A stretch of 64,000 nucleotides of DNA from Flavobacteriaceae bacterium bin25. Its GTDB lineage: Bacteria; Bacteroidota; Bacteroidia; Flavobacteriales; Flavobacteriaceae. Numbering within the stretch: position 1 is the first letter of the stretch; each line of letters starts with the position of its first letter. Position numbers and translations under genes: made by a program. The stretch covers positions 1-64,000 of the forward strand of contig MPMN01000004.1 of assembly GCA_002238525.1 (NCBI GenBank), written 5' to 3'. The notes under the pieces were generated by a model. That model was not told the DNA's origin, did no database searches, and was given only the letters and a program-made list of their open reading frames with translations. Shown here piece by piece: positions 1-8,340 of the stretch.

Positions 1-307
1 TTATTTTGGACATATTCTTTCATCGCAACACTTAAATCCTTAAGCACTAGTTTACTTTTCCATGCTACATAATTGCTTAACCATTTGGCTTGATCACGCT
101 TATACTTGGTGTACCACTTACCCAAAGCAAAGTATAATAAGAGAAATCTGATTTGTCAGTTTCCTTGTAATCTTTTAAGATTTTAGATAAAGCGGTATTC
201 CATAAATGTCTATTAGCACCCGCCAGACCGGAAAGATAAGCATACGCTTTAGGGTTGCCTCTTAAGCGATATTTAATCCGAATATATTGCCTTTTGTTTT
301 TAAGCAT
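1..307 (-). pseudogene. TnpB-like (IS200/IS605 OrfB) transposon nuclease, N-terminal part, frameshifted and cut by the window edge
   Basis: The minus strand from 307 encodes a start like that of the TnpB helix-turn-helix region (RIKYRLRGNPKAY, then NRHLWNTALSKI). The frame breaks near 125-140: after DFSYY the reading shifts and the sequence continues as ALGKWYTKYKRDQAKWL and then KSKLVLKDLSVAMKEYV in another frame down to position 1. YFxLGKWxT followed by a W-L and a DL-AM segment is what TnpB proteins show at this point. TnpB is the RNA-guided nuclease of IS200/IS605 elements. The remainder lies outside the window, so a single frameshift (mutation or sequencing error) and a fully dead gene cannot be told apart. 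No tnpA is visible here. Confidence 0.7.
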
Positions 308-321
308 AGGGTATTTACACG

Positions 322-329
322 CAAATATA
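322..329 (-). promoter_or_regulatory. Bacteroidota -7 box (TATATTTG) upstream of the TnpB-like fragment
   Basis: Read on the minus strand the box is TATATTTG and ends 14 bases before the ATG at 307. It matches the Bacteroidota consensus TAnnTTTG. A clear -33 TTG was not identified. That the fragment is transcribed is inference. Confidence 0.45.
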
Positions 330-689
330 ATCTATTTTTGTCCGTTAAATGTTTTTTAGATGCATTCCACATTAAAGTTATTAGAGCCTAATTATTTATA
401 GTTCAATATCAGTCAATTTCTTTTCTATAGACACTCTTGGTAGATTTTTTCACAAATCCATAACTGAGTACAAGTTTGTCATTTTCGGCACTCCTCATCT
501 GATATTTAGTTAGTTTAAAATGCATTTTTACTTGAACCGTTACAGCCAGGGGAGATATGCTTTCAATTTAGTCTATCTATTTTAGTTTTTAGGCCAAAAG
601 TAAACTCAGAATTCTATTATTGAATTTTGATTGTTGTAAGTATAAAAATAATTTGACCATCTTTGGTTAGAGAATACCGATAAATTAAA
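330..689. other. AT-rich intergenic stretch with nothing recognised
   Basis: About 360 bases between the transposase fragment and cmk. I see no convincing open frame, tRNA, terminator or repeat. A promoter for cmk should lie at its right end, but no good TAnnTTTG match was found; TAATTTG near 650 is one base short. Confidence 0.5.
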
Positions 690-1379
690 TTGAATACAAA
701 AAAAATCATCATAGCTATAGATGGTTATGCATCTACCGGGAAATCAACATTAGCCAAGAGTCTTAGTGCACACTATGGATATTTCCATATTGATACTGGT
801 GCAATGTATAGGGCCGTTACCTTTTATGCATTAGAATGTTGTAGAATTTCCAACAGACTATTAGATTATCAAAAGCTAATAAAAAATCTAGAGTCTCTTA
901 GGATTGATTTCAAATTAATTGACTCTCAATCAAGGTGTTTTCTCAACGATAAAGATGTAGATAGAGAAATTAGGACCATGAGTGTCTTACAATCTGTTAG
1001 TGAAATTTCAGCCATTAAAGAGGTAAGAAGTTATTTGGTAAATCAGCAACGCATTCTGGGTAAGAACAAAGGAGTTGTCGCCGAGGGACGAGATATCGGA
1101 ACTGTTGTATTTCCAAATGCTGAGTGTAAGCTATTTCTCACAGCTACTCCACAAGTTAGGGCTAAAAGAAGGTATAAGGAAATGAAACAACTGCAAGTAT
1201 CTACCCAATACCGAAGCGTACTATACAATTTAAACAAAAGAGATAAGCTGGATAAATCTCGCCAGCATTCTCCGTTGGTCAAAGCTAAAGATGCAATTGA
1301 GTTAAATGTATCTTCAAAATCAGTTAATCAAGTTTTCAATTGCGCAAAAAAAATAGTTGATTTAAAACTCAAACTTTGA
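690..1379 (+). CDS. cmk: Cytidylate kinase
   Basis: Transfers phosphate from ATP to CMP/dCMP in the cytoplasm, feeding CTP and dCTP pools. The 229-residue protein has the P-loop GYASTGKST at about residues 12-20, the DTGAMYRA nucleotide-binding segment, AEGRDIGTVVFPNA in the middle and the CMP-kinase C-terminal region (NKRDKLDKSRxxSPL). Length and motif order are normal for Cmk. The frame opens with TTG at 690, directly ahead of NTKKIIIAIDG; no ATG is available there, so a TTG start is likely. It precedes rpsA, and cmk next to rpsA is a widespread bacterial arrangement, though about 680 bases separate them here. Confidence 0.95.
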   Translation: MNTKKIIIAIDGYASTGKSTLAKSLSAHYGYFHIDTGAMYRAVTFYALECCRISNRLLDYQKLIKNLESLRIDFKLIDSQSRCFLNDKDVDREIRTMSVLQSVSEISAIKEVRSYLVNQQRILGKNKGVVAEGRDIGTVVFPNAECKLFLTATPQVRAKRRYKEMKQLQVSTQYRSVLYNLNKRDKLDKSRQHSPLVKAKDAIELNVSSKSVNQVFNCAKKIVDLKLKL

Positions 1380-1576
1380 TATAACCCCGAATAATTAGTA
1401 GAAATTATTGATATTATGTTTTGTTTTATCAAGTTTAGTAGATAATTTAGTGATTTTGATGTCAATAGATAGAGGAATAATGTGGATATTTTCAAGAGAT
1501 AAAACCTCTTAGAGTTTTCTGAACGTTTCAAAACGGACTTGGATTGCAAGAAGTACCTTTCTGAAATCAAATGGAA

Positions 1577-1813
1577 TTACGGGTTTTGAGCGTTCGAACT
1601 ATATGTTCCCGCCAGTTCCACAAGAACAATAATTAAACCGAAAATGCATATATCAATTGAGTAAAATAAGTGACCATATGGTATGAGGTTAATGGGTGTT
1701 TTTTCAATACCGTGAAGACTTAGATTAAAACCAAACCAATCTAGTCTGGGCAACCCTAATCCACCAAGATAGTCAATTTGATAATTACAATATATGTTTA
1801 ATATAATAAACAA
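1577..1813 (-). other. Possible remnant of a small membrane protein gene
   Basis: A 78-codon open frame on the minus strand starting with TTG. It reads protein-like: a YLGGLGLPRLDWFGFNLSL segment and a hydrophobic stretch (IDICIFGLIIVLVELA) that could be a transmembrane helix. No family is recognised, there is no usual start codon, and it lies in a 680-base gap between cmk and rpsA. It may be the tail of a decayed gene or chance. Confidence 0.2.
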
Positions 1814-1946
1814 CTGTATTTATTCAATTGAGTATGAAACCGACATTGAAAGATGCGGTAGGGTAGAAATGTACACGAGCAACAAAAAATAACGTATATC
1901 AATTAATCAATTCTGCCAAAAAATGCTCTTAGTCCTAAAGGTTTTG

Positions 1947-1954
1947 TATATTTG
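1947..1954 (+). promoter_or_regulatory. Bacteroidota -7 promoter box of rpsA
   Basis: TATATTTG matches TAnnTTTG exactly. Transcription would begin near 1958-1960, giving a 5' leader of about 100 bases before the rpsA ATG at 2060. A long leader is plausible for S1, whose mRNA is autoregulated in other bacteria; that the same happens here is inference. No clear -33 TTG is present. Confidence 0.6.
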
Positions 1955-2059
1955 CACGCTTTTGAATTCTAGGGAAACAAAAAAGCAATTTGAATTTGAA
2001 TTAACCTCTTCTGTTTTTGGAATGAACGTTTCCCCAATTACAGAATACAAAAAGATTAC

Positions 2060-4267
2060 ATGTCAAACCCCGACATTGAATCAACATCGGATGTTTCGGA
2101 TTCCGATCAAAAGGTTTCTGTATTAAAATCAGAGAAAGATTCCGAAGTAGTAAGTGCAGAACAAAAATCAACACCCCTTAAAAAGAAAGAGATCAAATCT
2201 ATTGAAACGCCAGCGCCAGTTGGTGAACAATCAATAGAAGCAGAAGATGAGGGATCAGATGAAAGTACTCCTCTAGATCAAAAAGAAAAATTAGCGTCGG
2301 AAACAATTCCCCTCCAAGTCCATCAGATTACACATTCAGAAAAGAGTGTGGAGCAGGACAAAAAAACCGAAGAAATAGGCTCCGATAATCAAAACCCCAC
2401 TTCTACTAAACTTGATGGTGAACATCACCATAGACATAAAGAGTATCTCGAGAAATTCGACTGGGAAAAGCATTGTGGGACCGTAGAGTCGATTGGAGAA
2501 GAAAAAATGAAGAGTTTTGAAAGAGAAGTAGATAAGAATTTTTCAGGCTCAGTAGGAAAGTCTATAGTCAAAGGAACAATCGTGCGCATCGCAGATAGAG
2601 AGGCTATTGTTGATATCAATTCGAAATCCGAAGGGGTAATTTCATTGAATGAATTTCGCTACAACCCAGATTTATCTGTCGGGGATGAAGTAGATGTTAT
2701 TGTTGATAAGCACGAAGATAATACTGGTCAGCTTGTCTTATCCCATCGAAAAGCAAGAACCATAAGATCTTGGGAAAAAGTAAATCAGGCCCACAGAGAC
2801 CTCGAAATTCTACCTGGAACTATCAAATGCCGAACTAAAGGAGGTATGATTGTTGATATAAATGGAATTGAAGCTTTTCTCCCTGGCTCACAGATTGATA
2901 TAAAGCCGATTAAAGATTACGATCAGTATATCGAAAAAACTTTGGATTTTAGAATCGTTAAAATCAATCAAGAATTTAAAAATATCGTCGTCTCGCACAA
3001 AGTACTCATAGAGGCGGATATGGCAAAGATTAAAAAGGAACTGATTTCCAATCTCAAAAAGGGAAATGTCTTGAGAGGAACCGTAAAAAACATCATGTCT
3101 TACGGCGTATTTGTAGATCTCGGTTCAATAGATGGACTAATACATATCGGCGATTTGTCTTGGAGGAGAATCAGCCATCCCTCTGAGGTAGTAAACGAAG
3201 AACAAGACATTGAAGTGGTGGTGCTTGATTTTGATAAAGAGTCGTTGAAGATTCAATTAGGTCTCAAGCAATTGGAAGACCACCCTTGGGACAAACTCAG
3301 TGCCGATATTAAAAAAGGAACACAGCTAGATGGAAAAGTTGTAATGATTCACGACTATGGCGTATTGGTTGAAGTGGAAAATGGAGTAGAAGGATTTATG
3401 AAGATTAACGATATGTCCTGGTCAACATATTTACGCTCTGCAGGTGAATTTCTTTCGATAGGAGACCAAGTAAAAGTAGTCGTACTTTCAATAGATATTG
3501 AATCTAGAAGACTTTCCCTTGGAATGAAACAGTTGACAAAAGATCCATGGACTGACATCACAGAGAAATATCAAGTTGGAACCACTCACCCCGGTACTGT
3601 AAGGCAATTGACCGACTTTGGTGCTTTCATCGAACTGGAACCAGGAATTGAAGGACTCGTTTATTCAAAAGATTTATCTTGGACAGAAAAAGTTAAACAC
3701 CCTTCGAATCTACTCTCAATTAGAGATAAAATTGATGTTGCCGTTATGGACATTGATACCAAAGAACGTAGGCTCCGTTTAGGACATAGACAGACTAAAC
3801 CAAATCCTTGGGATAAATATCAGGAGCAATATGCTGTGGGAACGATTCATAAATTCAAGATTGATAAAGTAATTGACGGTGGAGGAGTAATCAATTTCCA
3901 TGAAAATTTGCAGATTTATGTAAACAAAAGAGGAATGATCACCTTTGATGGCACACCCCTTAGAAAAGGACAGGAAGCAGAGTTTAAAATCATTGAATTC
4001 AATAAGGATTTATCCAAAGTAATCGCCTCACATAAAGCAGTTATAATTGAGAAAGAGAAAGATAATGTCAAAAAACATCAACGATCAGCTTCAAGAAAAG
4101 ACATTAGAAAACCAACCTTTGGCGAACTGGAAGGTTCGGTTTTGTCAGATCTTAGGCATAAGATGAAACATGATGATAACTCGCCAAAAAAATCTGTCAA
4201 AAGGATAAGAAGAAAAAGAGATGAGAAGCCTTTTGTAGTTGATTCCCAGGATGAGACTTCTGATTAA
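2060..4267 (+). CDS. rpsA: 30S ribosomal protein S1 with a long acidic N-terminal extension
   Basis: Binds mRNA on the small ribosomal subunit and helps initiation, which matters in Bacteroidota because they make little use of Shine-Dalgarno sites. The 735 residues contain six S1 (OB-fold) repeats at about 169-235, 250-320, 334-405, 419-490, 506-577 and 593-662. Repeats 3-5 carry the typical YGVFVDLG / DFGAFIELxPGIEGL and DLSW signatures; repeat 6 is divergent. Residues 1-127 are low-complexity and rich in E, K, S and D, with no recognisable fold, and the C-terminus is basic (KRIRRKR). The protein is longer than the 550-600 residues usual for S1, because of this extension. The start follows a 5' leader from the promoter at 1947 and a terminator follows at 4333. 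Confidence 0.95.
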   Translation: MSNPDIESTSDVSDSDQKVSVLKSEKDSEVVSAEQKSTPLKKKEIKSIETPAPVGEQSIEAEDEGSDESTPLDQKEKLASETIPLQVHQITHSEKSVEQDKKTEEIGSDNQNPTSTKLDGEHHHRHKEYLEKFDWEKHCGTVESIGEEKMKSFEREVDKNFSGSVGKSIVKGTIVRIADREAIVDINSKSEGVISLNEFRYNPDLSVGDEVDVIVDKHEDNTGQLVLSHRKARTIRSWEKVNQAHRDLEILPGTIKCRTKGGMIVDINGIEAFLPGSQIDIKPIKDYDQYIEKTLDFRIVKINQEFKNIVVSHKVLIEADMAKIKKELISNLKKGNVLRGTVKNIMSYGVFVDLGSIDGLIHIGDLSWRRISHPSEVVNEEQDIEVVVLDFDKESLKIQLGLKQLEDHPWDKLSADIKKGTQLDGKVVMIHDYGVLVEVENGVEGFMKINDMSWSTYLRSAGEFLSIGDQVKVVVLSIDIESRRLSLGMKQLTKDPWTDITEKYQVGTTHPGTVRQLTDFGAFIELEPGIEGLVYSKDLSWTEKVKHPSNLLSIRDKIDVAVMDIDTKERRLRLGHRQTKPNPWDKYQEQYAVGTIHKFKIDKVIDGGGVINFHENLQIYVNKRGMITFDGTPLRKGQEAEFKIIEFNKDLSKVIASHKAVIIEKEKDNVKKHQRSASRKDIRKPTFGELEGSVLSDLRHKMKHDDNSPKKSVKRIRRKRDEKPFVVDSQDETSD

Positions 4268-4332
4268 ATAAGTGATTTATAATACACAGATTTATTATCA
4301 GAATCAAGAAATTCAAACTATACATAATTTTA

Positions 4333-4361
4333 AAACCCTTCAAATCCGAAGGGTTTTTTTG
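4333..4361 (+). terminator. Rho-independent terminator after rpsA
   Basis: Perfect 9-bp stem (AAACCCTTC / GAAGGGTTT) with a 6-base loop, continuing into a run of seven T. It sits 65 bases after the rpsA stop and before the pyrR promoter. Confidence 0.9.
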
Positions 4362-4427
4362 TTCTTATGAAATAACTAAATGTGCTGAAATTTTTCTAAA
4401 TTGAAGAAACAACTATTCTCGCAGTAG

Positions 4428-4435
4428 TATTTTTG
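4428..4435 (+). promoter_or_regulatory. Bacteroidota -7 promoter box of the pyrR-pyrB operon
   Basis: TATTTTTG matches TAnnTTTG and ends 21 bases before the ATG at 4457. This decides the pyrR start: an in-frame TTG at 4433 lies inside the box, so it cannot be in the transcript. A TTG at 4401 is a loose -33 candidate with wide spacing. Confidence 0.65.
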
Positions 4436-4456
4436 TATTTGTTGTTTAACTATTTT

Positions 4457-4996
4457 ATGCAAAGCGTTCTTTTAGATCATCAAAAAATTGAAATTATCCT
4501 TCATCGCCTGTGTTGTGAATTGATAGAAAAATATACAGACCTAAATAATACAGTTTTAATTGGTCTTCAACCAAGGGGAACATATTTTTTGGATCGTTTA
4601 ATCAAACTTCTGAAGAATCAATACCACATCAAAGATGTGCAATTTGGGAAACTAGACCTCACTTTTTTCCGAGATGATTTTCGTAGGACTTCTAAGCCCA
4701 TTCAAGCAAATCAAAATCTCATGAATGTAGTCATCGAAAACCGACAAGTAGTCCTCATAGATGATGTACTGTTTACCGGCAGAAGTGTCAGAGCAGCTTT
4801 AACAGCTATTGAAAACTATGGACGTCCTTCAACTATTGAACTAATGGTATTAATAAATAGACGTTTTTCCAGACATCTGCCAATAAAACCGGATTACATT
4901 GGAGCTCAAATGGATGCCCTAATTGGTGATAAAGTAAAGGTGTCCTGGATAGAAAATGATGGAAAGGATGTCGTCTATCTTCAAAAACGAACCTAA
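4457..4996 (+). CDS. pyrR: PyrR-type phosphoribosyltransferase (pyrimidine operon regulator / uracil PRTase)
   Basis: PyrR proteins bind UMP and pyr mRNA in some bacteria and carry weak uracil phosphoribosyltransferase activity. The type I PRTase signature is clear: VVLIDDVLFTGRSVRAAL is the PRPP loop, and RPxxIELMVLINR and the DYIGAQMD stretch follow, as in PyrR. About 179 residues, normal for the family. The start is the ATG at 4457 (MQSVLLDHQKIEIILHRL), chosen because the promoter box ends at 4435. Its stop touches the pyrB ATG with no gap, so the two are co-transcribed and probably co-regulated. The short leader leaves no room for a classical PyrR attenuator, so regulation may differ from that of Bacillus. 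Confidence 0.92.
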   Translation: MQSVLLDHQKIEIILHRLCCELIEKYTDLNNTVLIGLQPRGTYFLDRLIKLLKNQYHIKDVQFGKLDLTFFRDDFRRTSKPIQANQNLMNVVIENRQVVLIDDVLFTGRSVRAALTAIENYGRPSTIELMVLINRRFSRHLPIKPDYIGAQMDALIGDKVKVSWIENDGKDVVYLQKRT

Positions 4997-5950
4997 ATGA
5001 ACAATCTTAGTGTTTCTAATCTCATCGGGATAAAATATCTGGATAAAAATGATTTGAACCTGATATTTCAGATGGCTACTTCATTTAAAGAAGTTATTAA
5101 TCGCCCAATTAAAAAAGTACCAAGCTTAAGAGATTTTACTATCGCTAATCTGTTTTTTGAGGATAGTACCAGAACAAAACTTTCATTTGAAATTGCTGAA
5201 AAGCGATTGAGCGCAGATTTAATCAATTTCTCAATTTCCGGCTCTTCAATTCAAAAAGGTGAATCGCTTCTTGATACAGTCAACAATATCCTGGCCATGA
5301 AGGTAGATATGATTGTGCTGAGACACCCTAATCCCGGAGCTGCTTTATATCTTACACAAAAAGTTGATGCCTCGGTTATTAATGCAGGAGATGGCACTCA
5401 CGAACATCCAACTCAAGGCTTACTAGATTGTTATTCACTTTTAGAAAAGTTCGGTTCTTTAAAAGGTAAAAAAATTGCTATCGTCGGGGATATCACTCAT
5501 TCAAGAGTAGCTTTGTCGAACGTGTACGCTCTAAAAAAATTAGGGGCCGAAATTTGTCTTTGCAGTCCTAAATCACTCATCCCAGTAAATGCCCAAAATC
5601 TAGGTGTTGAACTGAGTTCCAATCTTCTCGAAACCTTAAAATGGAGTGATGCTGTGAATATGCTAAGAGTTCAAAAAGAAAGAATAGACAAGACAGTAAT
5701 TCCAGATCTGAGAGATTATTCTTTGCAATACGGATTAACTAAATCATTGATTGAAAAATTAGATAAACAAATCTTTATTCTACATCCAGGGCCAATTAAT
5801 AGAGGAATTGAAATAACAAGTGAGGTAGCTGATTCAGACCAAGCCATAATTCTCGACCAAGTTGAAAATGGAGTTGCGGTCAGAATGGCAGTAATTTATC
5901 TTTTGGCGTCAAAACAAAAAATTGTCCCCAATGAAAATTACAGTTCTTGA
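4997..5950 (+). CDS. pyrB: Aspartate carbamoyltransferase catalytic chain
   Basis: Condenses carbamoyl phosphate with aspartate, the committed step of de novo pyrimidine synthesis. The 317 residues show the carbamoyl-phosphate motif (FFEDSTRTKLSFE near 50-62), the GTHEHPTQGLLD motif near 132-143 and the aspartate-domain HPGPINRGIE near 257-266. No pyrI regulatory-chain gene follows, as is common in Bacteroidota, so the enzyme is probably an unregulated trimer. It starts on the base after the pyrR stop, and its 3' end overlaps the next small gene by about 20 bases. Confidence 0.96.
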   Translation: MNNLSVSNLIGIKYLDKNDLNLIFQMATSFKEVINRPIKKVPSLRDFTIANLFFEDSTRTKLSFEIAEKRLSADLINFSISGSSIQKGESLLDTVNNILAMKVDMIVLRHPNPGAALYLTQKVDASVINAGDGTHEHPTQGLLDCYSLLEKFGSLKGKKIAIVGDITHSRVALSNVYALKKLGAEICLCSPKSLIPVNAQNLGVELSSNLLETLKWSDAVNMLRVQKERIDKTVIPDLRDYSLQYGLTKSLIEKLDKQIFILHPGPINRGIEITSEVADSDQAIILDQVENGVAVRMAVIYLLASKQKIVPNENYSS

Positions 5951-6260
5951 AGATCAGATCTATTTCCTACAACCAAAAAAGGAGGGGTTTACTCCGATAG
6001 TTAAATTCACTCAAGGGGCTAGGTTCACAAAACACCCAATGAGTATGATCGTTGAATGTACAGATGGTGATTTTCTTTTAAATTACGATGGGTTCAAAGA
6101 CATCCAAACTAAATTTCAGGAATTAAAACTGATCATTGTGCTGGTGACTAAGGAAAAAGTACCTGATGAATTATCTGATTGTTTGGTTGCAACTCCCACA
6201 TTACAAGAAGCTATCGATTATATCCAATTTGATCGAATGCAGAAAGAACTATTTGATTGA
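5931..6260 (+). CDS. Small conserved protein upstream of ribonuclease Z
   Basis: A protein of about 109 residues (MKITVLEDQIYFLQPKK...). Its C-terminus VPDELSDCLVATPTLQEAID, followed by a short acidic tail, resembles a small STAS-like protein that I recall in front of rnz in flavobacteria, where the ending is PEELIVVPTLQEAEDII. The function is unknown; an anti-sigma-antagonist (STAS) fold has been suggested for the relatives and is only inference. The ATG at 5931 overlaps the end of pyrB by 20 bases; an in-frame TTG at 5922 is a poorer start. The stop is one base before the rnz ATG, so the gene is translationally linked to both neighbours. Confidence 0.75.
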   Translation: MKITVLEDQIYFLQPKKEGFTPIVKFTQGARFTKHPMSMIVECTDGDFLLNYDGFKDIQTKFQELKLIIVLVTKEKVPDELSDCLVATPTLQEAIDYIQFDRMQKELFD

Positions 6261-6261
6261 T

Positions 6262-7167
6262 ATGCGTCTCACCATTTTGGGTTGCAATTCATCCACCCCC
6301 AGAGCAGATGGATTTACCACAAGCCAAGTCTTGGAGTTAGGTTCGAAAATCTTTCTTATTGATTGTGGAGAAGGAGCCCAAATTCAAATGAAAAAAGTGA
6401 GAATTAAATTCAGAAGTATTGATTATATCTTGATTTCACATCTGCATGGAGATCATTATCATGGCTTAATTGGCTTTTTAACCAGTTCATCTCATTTTGG
6501 AAGAACAACTCCTCTTACTATATTCGGTCCCAGAGGGCTTAAAGAAATTATCCAACTTCAAATAAATATTACCAAATTATCCCTTTCTTATCAACTCAAT
6601 TTTGTTGAGCTTTACAAAGATGAATCTGAAGTGATCTTTAATCAATCTAATATTAAATTGAGTACAATTCCTTTGAATCATCGCATCTATACAAATGGAT
6701 TTTTAATTGAGTTTACCCCTTCGAATCGAGTAATTGACGCTGAAAACCCCAGAAGAGGTCTTAATTTCCAGAGTTGTGAAGCGGAACAACTCAAGGCAGG
6801 AAGAGATTTGAAATTTAATACTGGGAAAACAATCCCAAATCAAGCATTAACCAAACCGGGATCGTATCATAGTTACGCTTATTGTAGTGATACTGCGTAC
6901 AAACCCCACATCATTTCAATGATCAAGGGTGTTGATGTGCTGTACCATGAAGCTACTTTTTTGGAATCAGAACGAAAAAAAGCAGAACAAACTTTTCATT
7001 CAACAGCAAGAGAGGCAGCTCTAATTGCCAAAAGGGCAGGAGTGAAAACACTGATTTTAGGTCATTATTCGGCCAGATACAAAACCAAAAAAGACCATCT
7101 GAAAGAAGCCAAAACCGTTTTTCAATCCACAGAATTAGCCGAAGATTTGAGAGTATTTCAGTTTTAA
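6262..7167 (+). CDS. rnz: Ribonuclease Z (tRNA 3' endonuclease)
   Basis: A metallo-beta-lactamase-fold nuclease that trims 3' trailers from tRNA precursors in the cytoplasm. From the ATG at 6262 the protein is 301 residues and begins MRLTILGCNSSTPR. It carries DCGEGAQIQM near residue 34 and the zinc motif HLHGDHYHG, and downstream the NHR, YCSDTAY and HEATF segments with LILGHYSARY near the end, all in the order typical of RNase Z. The frame is open further upstream (6166), but that part overlaps the preceding gene in another frame and lacks homologous features, so the ATG at 6262 is preferred. Confidence 0.95.
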   Translation: MRLTILGCNSSTPRADGFTTSQVLELGSKIFLIDCGEGAQIQMKKVRIKFRSIDYILISHLHGDHYHGLIGFLTSSSHFGRTTPLTIFGPRGLKEIIQLQINITKLSLSYQLNFVELYKDESEVIFNQSNIKLSTIPLNHRIYTNGFLIEFTPSNRVIDAENPRRGLNFQSCEAEQLKAGRDLKFNTGKTIPNQALTKPGSYHSYAYCSDTAYKPHIISMIKGVDVLYHEATFLESERKKAEQTFHSTAREAALIAKRAGVKTLILGHYSARYKTKKDHLKEAKTVFQSTELAEDLRVFQF

Positions 7168-7190
7168 AAATAAATTAGTAAATTGATGAG

Positions 7191-7835
7191 ATGAATAGAG
7201 ATATCGGCAAATTAAGAACCCAATACAGTAGTCTTGGACTGTCTAAAAAAGATCTGTCTGGTGACCCTTTGGAGCAATTTTCCTTATGGTTTGACCAGGT
7301 TTCTAATGAAAATAAAGTAAAGGAACCCAATGCAATGACTCTTTCAACCATTGGATTGGATGGATACCCTAGAGCTAGAGTGGTTTTACTTAAATTTTTT
7401 GGAGAAAATGGTTTTGGATTTTACACGAATTTATTGAGTCAAAAGGGTAGAGCAATTGCTAATAATCCGAGGGTAAGCCTCAGTTTTTACTGGCCCTATA
7501 AATTTCAACAAATTCTAATCAAAGGAATAGCCCATATAGTGGATGACAGAATCGCCGAGCAGTATTTCCAGTCGAGACCTAAAGGAAGTCAATTGGCAGC
7601 ATTGTTGTCGGAACAAAGCTCAGTTATCCCCAATAGAAATAGCCTAGAAAAGAAATATGCTCAATTAGAAACATCTTATTCACATAAAGTTGTTTCAAAA
7701 CCTTTAAATTGGGGAGGGTATAGGGTGATTCCGGAAGAGTATGAATTTTGGCAAGGACAAAAAAATAGACTACATGATCGTTTTAGATATACCTATAGAA
7801 CTGAAAACTGGGAAATCCATCGGCTTGCTCCCTAG
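7191..7835 (+). CDS. pdxH: Pyridoxamine 5'-phosphate oxidase
   Basis: FMN enzyme that oxidises pyridoxine or pyridoxamine 5'-phosphate to pyridoxal 5'-phosphate. At 214 residues it has normal length. Diagnostic parts are PRARVVLLKFFGENGFGFYT (FMN-binding strand), SQKGRAIANNPRVSLSFYW, the EFWQGQKNRLHDR segment and the C-terminal NWEIHRLAP, which matches the W-x-x-x-R-L-x-P ending of PdxH. It lies 23 bases after rnz and 7 bases before sixA in the same direction, so it is probably part of one transcription unit. Confidence 0.96.
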   Translation: MNRDIGKLRTQYSSLGLSKKDLSGDPLEQFSLWFDQVSNENKVKEPNAMTLSTIGLDGYPRARVVLLKFFGENGFGFYTNLLSQKGRAIANNPRVSLSFYWPYKFQQILIKGIAHIVDDRIAEQYFQSRPKGSQLAALLSEQSSVIPNRNSLEKKYAQLETSYSHKVVSKPLNWGGYRVIPEEYEFWQGQKNRLHDRFRYTYRTENWEIHRLAP

Positions 7836-7842
7836 ATGTTGA

Positions 7843-8340
7843 ATGATGAAAAAACTGATATTTCTTAGACATGCTAAATCCCAATGGTATTCTCCGGATG
7901 GATTTTCAAGTGATCGAGTTAGACCAATCAAACAAAAAGGAGCCAATCGAATGAAGATGCTACTTAAGCATTATAGTCATCATTTTAGTGAAGTTGATAA
8001 AGTATTCAGTTCCCCAGCAAAAAGGGCATCTCAAACTGCTGAATTATTAGTGAGGGGATTGAAGTTGAATTTCAATCTATTAGAAATAGCCGAATCATTG
8101 TATACTTTTTCGGATCAACCAATAATTGATTTCATTTATCAGCTAGACAATTATTTTGCTAAGGTAGTCTTGGTAGGTCACAACCCTGGGTTTGAATCTT
8201 GTATTAATCAATTAGGTGACCTTTCTGTAGGGCATTTACCTACGGCAAGTTTCGGATTGGTCAGTTTCGAACAAGAATCTTGGAGAGAAATTGGAAATGG
8301 TAAAACAATTATGGTACTTCCAGGACAACTAGAACAATGA
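7843..8340 (+). CDS. sixA: SixA-type phosphohistidine phosphatase
   Basis: Histidine-phosphatase (phosphoglycerate-mutase-like) superfamily. The catalytic RHAKS motif is at residues 9-13, the second conserved Arg is in SSPAKRASQTAE near residue 60, and GHNPG near 108 supplies the C-terminal catalytic His. The size of 165 residues fits SixA, which removes phosphate from HPr/NPr or histidine-kinase phosphotransfer domains; the substrate here is unknown. Two adjacent ATGs (7843, 7846) are possible starts. Its stop overlaps the ppk1 start (ATGA), and the pairing with ppk1 and ppx hints at a role near polyphosphate metabolism. Confidence 0.88.
   Translation: MMKKLIFLRHAKSQWYSPDGFSSDRVRPIKQKGANRMKMLLKHYSHHFSEVDKVFSSPAKRASQTAELLVRGLKLNFNLLEIAESLYTFSDQPIIDFIYQLDNYFAKVVLVGHNPGFESCINQLGDLSVGHLPTASFGLVSFEQESWREIGNGKTIMVLPGQLEQ

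Noticed and set aside
1923-2126. 67-codon plus frame upstream of rpsA
   Set aside because: It spans the rpsA promoter and leader and overlaps the rpsA start in another frame; no protein features.
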